Origin: Rhodanobacter ginsengisoli
GTDB taxonomy: Bacteria; Pseudomonadota; Gammaproteobacteria; Xanthomonadales; Rhodanobacteraceae
NCBI RefSeq assembly: GCF_042657065.1
Contig: NZ_JBHSNF010000001.1
Coordinates: 744,001-808,000, forward strand
Direction: 5' to 3'
DNA length: 64,000 nt
The notes beneath the pieces are model-generated. The model was not told where the DNA came from, searched no databases, and saw only the letters and a list, made by a program, of their open reading frames with translations. The translations under genes and the position numbers were made by a program. The number at the start of each line of letters is the position of its first letter. The first letter of the stretch is position 1. Positions 59,725 through 64,000 of this stretch are shown here, in pieces.

Positions 59725-61025
59725 GCGTCCGCCAGCAACGAGCCCAGCTGTCCCAGCAGCGCTTCGCGCCCGGATTCCAGCTCCTGCGACAGTTGCGTGG
59801 CCTTTTCCAGCTGACCTTCGCTCAGCAGGTCGACGAACTGGCTGCTTTGCTGGAGCAACTGCGCACCGGCCGTGCTGAGGGCGGCGCCGGCCGGCAGATC
59901 CCGGTGAAGGGCGGCCAGCCGCGCGATGCTGCGATTCAGTGCATGGGTGTCGAACCAGCGGCGATCCAGCGCACTCGGTTCCAGCAGGGCGAGGTCCATC
60001 GCCTGGCGCAGGCTGAAGGCGGTTTCGCGCACGGTCAGGCTGAGGCTGGCCGGATCGCTGCCGCTTTCGCTCTCCAGCCAGTTCAGGCCCAGCCGGTGCG
60101 CCAGCAGCGCGGCCCGGTTCAGCGCCTCGGCCTGGCGCCGCGCTTCGGTGCCGCGTCGCTGCAGGGCGCCCAGCGCGGCCTGGGTCGCGGTGGCGCGGGC
60201 GTGCTGTGTATCGTGACTCTGCTGCAGGCCGGTGACCCGCTCGGTGACCGCCCGCAAGGCCTCGCTGCCCTGGCGCAACGCGGAACCGGCCTGGACGATA
60301 CCCGTCTGTGCCCGTTCGAGCTGGCGCAGGCCGTGCTGCACGTCGCCGTCGAGCTGCAGCGAGAAGTCGCCGATCGAGCCGGTCACCGTCTCGATCTCGG
60401 TGGTGGTCAGGGTGGTCTTCTCGGCCAGTTGCTTGACCTCGTCGGCCACGACGGCAAAGCCCCGGCCGGCTTCACCGGCGCGCGCGGCCTCGATCGCCGC
60501 GTTCAACGCCACCAGGTTGGTCTGGTGGGCGATTTCCTGCACGACGCCGGTGAGCTTGCGGATCTGCGCGACTTGCTCGGCCAGCTTGCTCTGGTTGCGA
60601 TTCATCGCCGACAGCGCGCTGCGCAGCAGCCGCAGCTGGCCGTCCAGCTCGCTGACGCTGCTCTCGCCGGAAAGCCCGGAGAGGCCCGCCTGACCCAGGT
60701 CGACCCCGGCTTGCTGCAGTGCCGTCGATATCCCGGCGCTGCCGGCCGTCAAACGATCGACGCTGCTGCGGCTTTCCGTGGTGGCCCGGTCCAGCGCCGT
60801 CTGTTCGCGGGCGAGTTGCTGCACCGCGCCCAGCACCAGGCTCTGCTGTTCCATGGTCTGCAACGCCACGGCGGCGGGCGGCTTGGCGACGGCGCAGGCA
60901 AGCAATGGCTCGATCGCCCGTGCGGTGCGTGGATATTTGCGCCGCAGGACGGCGACCTGTGCGTCGTTGCCTGCAGCGGCCGCCTGCACGAGGGCTGCCA
61001 GATGCTGTTTCCAGATAAAACTCAT
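59721..61025 (-). CDS. Soluble methyl-accepting chemotaxis-like protein
   Basis: 434 residues, no membrane segment. The signalling hairpin tip is present: VVQEIAHQTNLVALNAAIEAARAGEAGRGFAVVADEV (about 165-201). The N-terminal 130 residues and C-terminal 180 residues are helical without a recognised sensor domain; no PAS, Cache or protoglobin is seen. It should couple to CheA/CheW and sense something in the cytoplasm. It lies between cheV (divergent) and flgA, sharing its transcript with flgA. An apparent sigma-28 promoter precedes it. Confidence 0.9.
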   Translation of the reverse strand: MSFIWKQHLAALVQAAAAGNDAQVAVLRRKYPRTARAIEPLLACAVAKPPAAVALQTMEQQSLVLGAVQQLAREQTALDRATTESRSSVDRLTAGSAGISTALQQAGVDLGQAGLSGLSGESSVSELDGQLRLLRSALSAMNRNQSKLAEQVAQIRKLTGVVQEIAHQTNLVALNAAIEAARAGEAGRGFAVVADEVKQLAEKTTLTTTEIETVTGSIGDFSLQLDGDVQHGLRQLERAQTGIVQAGSALRQGSEALRAVTERVTGLQQSHDTQHARATATQAALGALQRRGTEARRQAEALNRAALLAHRLGLNWLESESGSDPASLSLTVRETAFSLRQAMDLALLEPSALDRRWFDTHALNRSIARLAALHRDLPAGAALSTAGAQLLQQSSQFVDLLSEGQLEKATQLSQELESGREALLGQLGSLLADA

Positions 61026-61066
61026 GAGGCGGACGTCACCTTGGATAGCGGGGATTGCTCAGGGAT

Positions 61067-61093
61067 GCATCGTCAAGAAAGCTCGGAACTTGA
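61067..61093 (-). promoter_or_regulatory. Sigma-28-like promoter for the MCP-flgA transcript
   Basis: On the minus strand TCAAGTTC (61093-61086), an 11-bp spacer and GACGATGC (61074-61067). Weaker than the flgM promoter but in the right place, 42 bp upstream of the MCP start. Confidence 0.65.
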
Positions 61094-61220
61094 GCAAGCA
61101 AGTCGCATGCCATGAGTCATGGCGCCGTCGCGCGCGGCCGCCGCTCAAGCCGGGCCTGCTGCGGTCGATACGCATGGCACGGGGCCGCAGACGCGGTATC
61201 TCCTTATCCGAGGGATCTGC

Positions 61221-62153
61221 ATGAGCGGCACGCTGCTGGACAAGGTCGAGCAACACACCCGGTTGGCCGGGCACAACCGGGTGGCGATGCTGCTGTTCCG
61301 GCTGGGCGACACGCAATTGTTCGGCATCAACGTGTTCAAGGTGCGCGAAGTGCTGCGTCGCCCGCCGCTCGAGCGCATGCCCGGTCAGCATGCCCTGCAT
61401 GCCGGCACCTGCGATTATCGCGGGCAGACCATACCGGTGATCGACCTGGCCGCCGCCATGGGTTACGCGCCGCTGCGCGACGTGGCATCCGCGCACCTGA
61501 TGGTCACCGAGTTCAGCCGGTCGGTGCAGGGCTTCCTGGTCGCCGACCTGCAGCACATGGTCCATTGCCAGGGCGAGTCGCTGGTGGCGCCACCCAGCAC
61601 GCTGGGGTTCGGCGCGCGGGTCAATGCGGTCACCCGGGTGAACGGCGCGCTGCTTGCCGTGGTCGACGTGGAGCACATCCTGGCCAGCATCGACGGCACA
61701 CCGGCCGAGCTGTCGGCGCACGTGCAACGGGCGGCCAGTGCCCGCCTGCTCCATGCGCGACGGGTGCTCGTCGCGGACGACTCGCTGATCGCGCGGCGCC
61801 GGATCGTGGGCCTGCTCAACAAGATGAATATCGAGTGCGTGGTGGCACAGGACGGCCGCGAGGCGCTCGAACGCCTGCTCGAACTGGCGGACGCCGAACC
61901 GGCCGAGCGGATCGACCTGGTGGTGTCGGATATCGAGATGCCGCGACTCGACGGCTATGCCCTGACCCGGGCCATCCGCGAGACGCCGGCGTTGCGCCGA
62001 CTCAAGGTGGTGCTGCACAGCTCGCTGAGCGGCCTGTTCAACGAGGGCATGATCAAGGAGGTCAAGGCGGATCGCTTCGTCGCGAAGTTCCAGCCGGACG
62101 TGCTGGCACAGGCCGTGCTGGATCTCCTGCCGGAGCAGCCCGCCGCGACCTGA
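61221..62153 (+). CDS. cheV: Chemotaxis coupling protein CheV (CheW + receiver)
   Basis: 310 residues. CheW domain at about 20-165 (FRLGDTQLFGINVFKVREVL, YRGQTIPVIDLAAAMG). Response-regulator domain at about 178-305 with VLVADDSLIARRRI, the phosphorylated Asp in LVVSDIEMPRLDGY, and a Lys near VAKFQPD. It links receptors to CheA and adapts by phosphorylation. Start after GAGGGA. It is divergent from the MCP gene and 161 bp upstream of flgB. Confidence 0.95.
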   Translation: MSGTLLDKVEQHTRLAGHNRVAMLLFRLGDTQLFGINVFKVREVLRRPPLERMPGQHALHAGTCDYRGQTIPVIDLAAAMGYAPLRDVASAHLMVTEFSRSVQGFLVADLQHMVHCQGESLVAPPSTLGFGARVNAVTRVNGALLAVVDVEHILASIDGTPAELSAHVQRAASARLLHARRVLVADDSLIARRRIVGLLNKMNIECVVAQDGREALERLLELADAEPAERIDLVVSDIEMPRLDGYALTRAIRETPALRRLKVVLHSSLSGLFNEGMIKEVKADRFVAKFQPDVLAQAVLDLLPEQPAAT

Positions 62154-62260
62154 GCGACGGTTCCGGGGCGCGTCAACAATCCGTCTTCGTGCCCCCGGGC
62201 CGTCGGGGCGGCGTCACCGGCTGCCGGCGCAGCCCAGCGCCAGCAAGGGTTCCGGCCTGA

Positions 62261-62275
62261 TGGCATGCAATTTGC
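62261..62275 (+). promoter_or_regulatory. Sigma-54 promoter for the flgB operon
   Basis: TGGCATGCAATTTGC has the GG and GC dinucleotides at the required 12-bp register, matching TGGCAC-N5-TTGC. It lies 39 bp upstream of the flgB start codon, and flagellar hook-basal body operons in Xanthomonadales and pseudomonads use RpoN. Confidence 0.8.
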
Positions 62276-62314
62276 CTTCTCTCTCGTGCGGCAACTGCCA
62301 CGCGGAGCGAAGCG

Positions 62315-62725
62315 ATGAGTCTGACCCCTGACAACCTTTTCGGAATCCATACCCAGGCGCTGAACCTCTGGCAGCGTCGCAGTGAAGTGCTGGCCAACAA
62401 CCTGGCCAACGCCGATACCCCGGGATTCCTGGCGCGCGATATCGATTTCCGCAAGGCGCTCGCCGCGGCCGGCGGCACGTCCGCGGCATCGGGCAGCCTG
62501 GCGCTCGAGACGACGTCGCCCGGGCAGATCGGATCTTCCCCGGCGCAGTCGGGCGCGCCACTCGAATACCAGGTGCCCAGCCAGCCGAGCATGGACGGCA
62601 ACACCGTCGATGAGCAGGTGCAGCAAGCCGACTTCGCGGCGAACAGCGTGCACTACCAGGCGAGCCTCTCCTTCATCACCGCGCAGATCCACATGTTGCG
62701 CACCGCGATCACGGGCCAGGCCTGA
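62315..62725 (+). CDS. flgB: Flagellar rod protein FlgB
   Basis: 136 residues. N-terminal FGIHTQALNLWQRRSEVLANNLANADTPGFLARDIDF is the FlgB rod motif; the end reads SVHYQASLSFITAQIHMLRTAITGQ. It is a proximal rod subunit. First gene of the operon flgB-flgC-flgD-flgE, preceded by a sigma-54-like promoter. It overlaps flgC by 1 bp (TGATG). Confidence 0.97.
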   Translation: MSLTPDNLFGIHTQALNLWQRRSEVLANNLANADTPGFLARDIDFRKALAAAGGTSAASGSLALETTSPGQIGSSPAQSGAPLEYQVPSQPSMDGNTVDEQVQQADFAANSVHYQASLSFITAQIHMLRTAITGQA

Positions 62726-63162
62726 TGTCGCTCTTCTCGATCTTCAATGTCGCCGGTTCCGGCATGGCCGCGCAGTCGCAGCGGCTGAACACGGTGGCCA
62801 GCAACCTGGCCAATGCCGACAGCGTGGCCAGTTCGCCGCAGGCGGCCTATCGCTCGAAAGAGCCCCTGTTCTCGCAGATCCAGCAGCAGTCGCTTGCCGC
62901 CTCGGGTACCGGCCATGCCGGCGATGGCGCCGACGGCGGGGTCCAGGTGGTCGGGGTTACCGAGAGCCAAGCCGCGATCCCGAGTCGCTACGAGCCGGGC
63001 AATCCGCTGGCCGATGCCAACGGCTACGTCTATTCCAGCAACGTCAATCCGGTGGACGAGCTGGTCAACATGATTTCAGCCTCGCGTTCCTACCAGAACA
63101 ACGTCGAGGTCATGAACACCACCAAACAGCTGATGCTGAAGACACTGACGATCGGCCAATAA
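62725..63162 (+). CDS. flgC: Flagellar rod protein FlgC
   Basis: 145 residues. FNVAGSGMAAQSQRLNTVASNLANADSV and YVYSSNVNPVDELVNMISASRSYQNNVEVMNTTKQLMLKTLTIG are the conserved ends of FlgC. Length is normal. It forms the proximal rod with FlgB. Confidence 0.97.
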   Translation: MSLFSIFNVAGSGMAAQSQRLNTVASNLANADSVASSPQAAYRSKEPLFSQIQQQSLAASGTGHAGDGADGGVQVVGVTESQAAIPSRYEPGNPLADANGYVYSSNVNPVDELVNMISASRSYQNNVEVMNTTKQLMLKTLTIGQ

Positions 63163-63180
63163 GAGGCAACGGAGCGCACC

Positions 63181-63843
63181 ATGACCACGGTCAACACCAA
63201 CAATGCCGCGGCAAATGCCGCAAGTTCCCCGGTGGGGTCGACGGTTTCCGCCAGCCTGTCGCAGGCGGACTTCCTGAAACTGATGACGGCGCAGCTGCAG
63301 GCGCAGGATCCGACGCATCCGGTGGACAACACCCAGTTCGTTTCGCAGATGGCGCAGTTCAGCCAGCTTTCCAGCAGCCAGGACCTGCTCACTTCGGTGA
63401 ACGGACTGAACAGCACCCTGAGCAGTTCGCTGCAGACCTCGCAGGTGCTGGGTTCGGCCAACCTGGTCAACCGGGAGGTGCTGGTGCCTTCGTCCACCCT
63501 CAGCTACAGCGGCAGCACGGTTACCGGGGCGGCCAATGTCAGCAGCACCGGCGACGTCAGCGTGAGCATTCTCGATTCCACCGGAAAGGTGGTGCGCAGC
63601 ATGGATCTGGGCACCCGGAACAGCGGGCTTTCGCAATTCACCTGGGATGGCAAGGACGACAGCGGCAACCCGGTGGCGCAGGGCGCGTACACGCTGGCGG
63701 CAAGCAGCAATGGCAGTTCGCTGGATACGTACGCGGCGGGCAAGGTGACCGCGGTCGGGTATGGCGGAAACGACGTGGGGACCTATCTGCAGGTCGCGGG
63801 AGTCGGCGGAGTTCCGCTCACCCAGGTGGCGCAGATTCTCTGA
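63181..63843 (+). CDS. flgD: Hook capping protein FlgD
   Basis: 220 residues. LSQADFLKLMTAQLQAQDPTHPVDNTQFVSQMAQFSQLSS (about 22-60) is the conserved FlgD head. The rest has the Tudor-like/FnIII fold of the cap (LNSTVS-like and FTWDGKDDSGNPVAQGAYTLAA). It guides hook subunit assembly. 18 bp after flgC. Confidence 0.97.
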   Translation: MTTVNTNNAAANAASSPVGSTVSASLSQADFLKLMTAQLQAQDPTHPVDNTQFVSQMAQFSQLSSSQDLLTSVNGLNSTLSSSLQTSQVLGSANLVNREVLVPSSTLSYSGSTVTGAANVSSTGDVSVSILDSTGKVVRSMDLGTRNSGLSQFTWDGKDDSGNPVAQGAYTLAASSNGSSLDTYAAGKVTAVGYGGNDVGTYLQVAGVGGVPLTQVAQIL

Positions 63844-63883
63844 TGTACAGGCGCAACTCTTTCAATCGTTCGAGGAATCCATC

Positions 63884-64000
63884 ATGGCTTTGAGTACGGC
63901 ACTCAGCGGAATCAATGCGGCACAGGCGGATCTGAACGTCATCGCCAACAATATCTCGAACGCGAACACGACCGGCTTCAAGGGCTCGCGGGCGCAGTTC
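63884..64000 (+). CDS. flgE: Flagellar hook protein FlgE, N-terminal part (cut by window edge)
   Basis: 39 codons visible from the ATG at 63884. STALSGINAAQADLNVIANNISNANTTGFKGSRAQF is the N-terminal rod/hook motif of FlgE. GAGGAATCC lies upstream. The gene continues beyond the window and is the next member of the flgBCDE operon. Confidence 0.95.
   Translation, partial: MALSTALSGINAAQADLNVIANNISNANTTGFKGSRAQF

Noticed and set aside
1..64000. CRISPR arrays, prophage, rRNA operons, insertion sequences with transposase genes
   Set aside because: None seen: no regularly spaced direct repeats, no phage structural genes, no rRNA and no transposase-like protein.

Overview
The window looks like chromosome of a high-GC gammaproteobacterium of the Xanthomonadales, most likely Rhodanobacteraceae (Rhodanobacter/Dyella/Frateuria-like). 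This rests on gene content and style only: many TonB-dependent receptors (TBDRs) beside secreted glycosidases and flavin-dependent halogenases, a FecI/FecR/TBDR cassette, REP-like hairpins, a lysine/alanine-tailed HU protein and Xanthomonas-like flagellar gene order. No rRNA or species marker is present.

Region 1 (1-11.6 kb): the start of a TBDR diverges from a tryptophan-halogenase-family gene across two tandem LacI-type palindromes; then an SPFH protein, a secreted GH39 glycosidase, and an ECF sigma / FecR / signal-transducing TBDR cassette followed by a periplasmic gamma-glutamyltranspeptidase. Region 2 (11.6-27.7 kb) reads as a starch/maltodextrin utilisation locus: secreted GH13, GH31 and GH13 enzymes, a CPA2 antiporter translationally coupled to a halogenase, a second halogenase, a large TBDR and a cytoplasmic GH13 alpha-glucosidase. 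Three copies of one LacI-type operator (TGCATACGTATTCA) sit in front of the enzyme operon and between the TBDR and the alpha-glucosidase, so the locus is probably one regulon; its repressor is not in the window.

Region 3 (27.7-32.6 kb) holds an M28 peptidase, a PepSY protein, a GT9 glycosyltransferase and HU. Region 4 (32.65-41.55 kb) is an arsenic locus of two convergent arms. The plus arm is a TVP38-flavoprotein fusion, ArsS, ArsM and two arsenosugar-type glycosyltransferases. The minus arm is ArsR, ArsI, ArsC and Acr3, followed by a sterol-desaturase-family membrane hydroxylase. It therefore encodes reduction, efflux, methylation, a probable arsenosugar pathway and C-As bond cleavage.

Region 5 (41.6-47.1 kb) is accessory: a toxin-antitoxin pair whose toxin is split by a 162-bp palindromic MITE-like element, a CPA1 antiporter, and an AT-richer stretch with two unrecognised genes and an orphan terminator beside tRNA-Phe. 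Region 6 (47.2-58 kb) is housekeeping: yggX, mutY, an AsmA-like gene, ftsY, rsmD, coaD, a lipoprotein, a ferredoxin coupled to a second gamma-glutamyltranspeptidase, a metallo-beta-lactamase-fold protein, a TMEM43-like protein and an EAL-HDOD protein. Region 7 (58.1-64 kb) is flagellar/chemotaxis: flgN, flgM, flgA and a soluble MCP on the minus strand with two sigma-28-like promoters, and cheV, flgB, flgC, flgD and the start of flgE on the plus strand with a sigma-54-like promoter before flgB.
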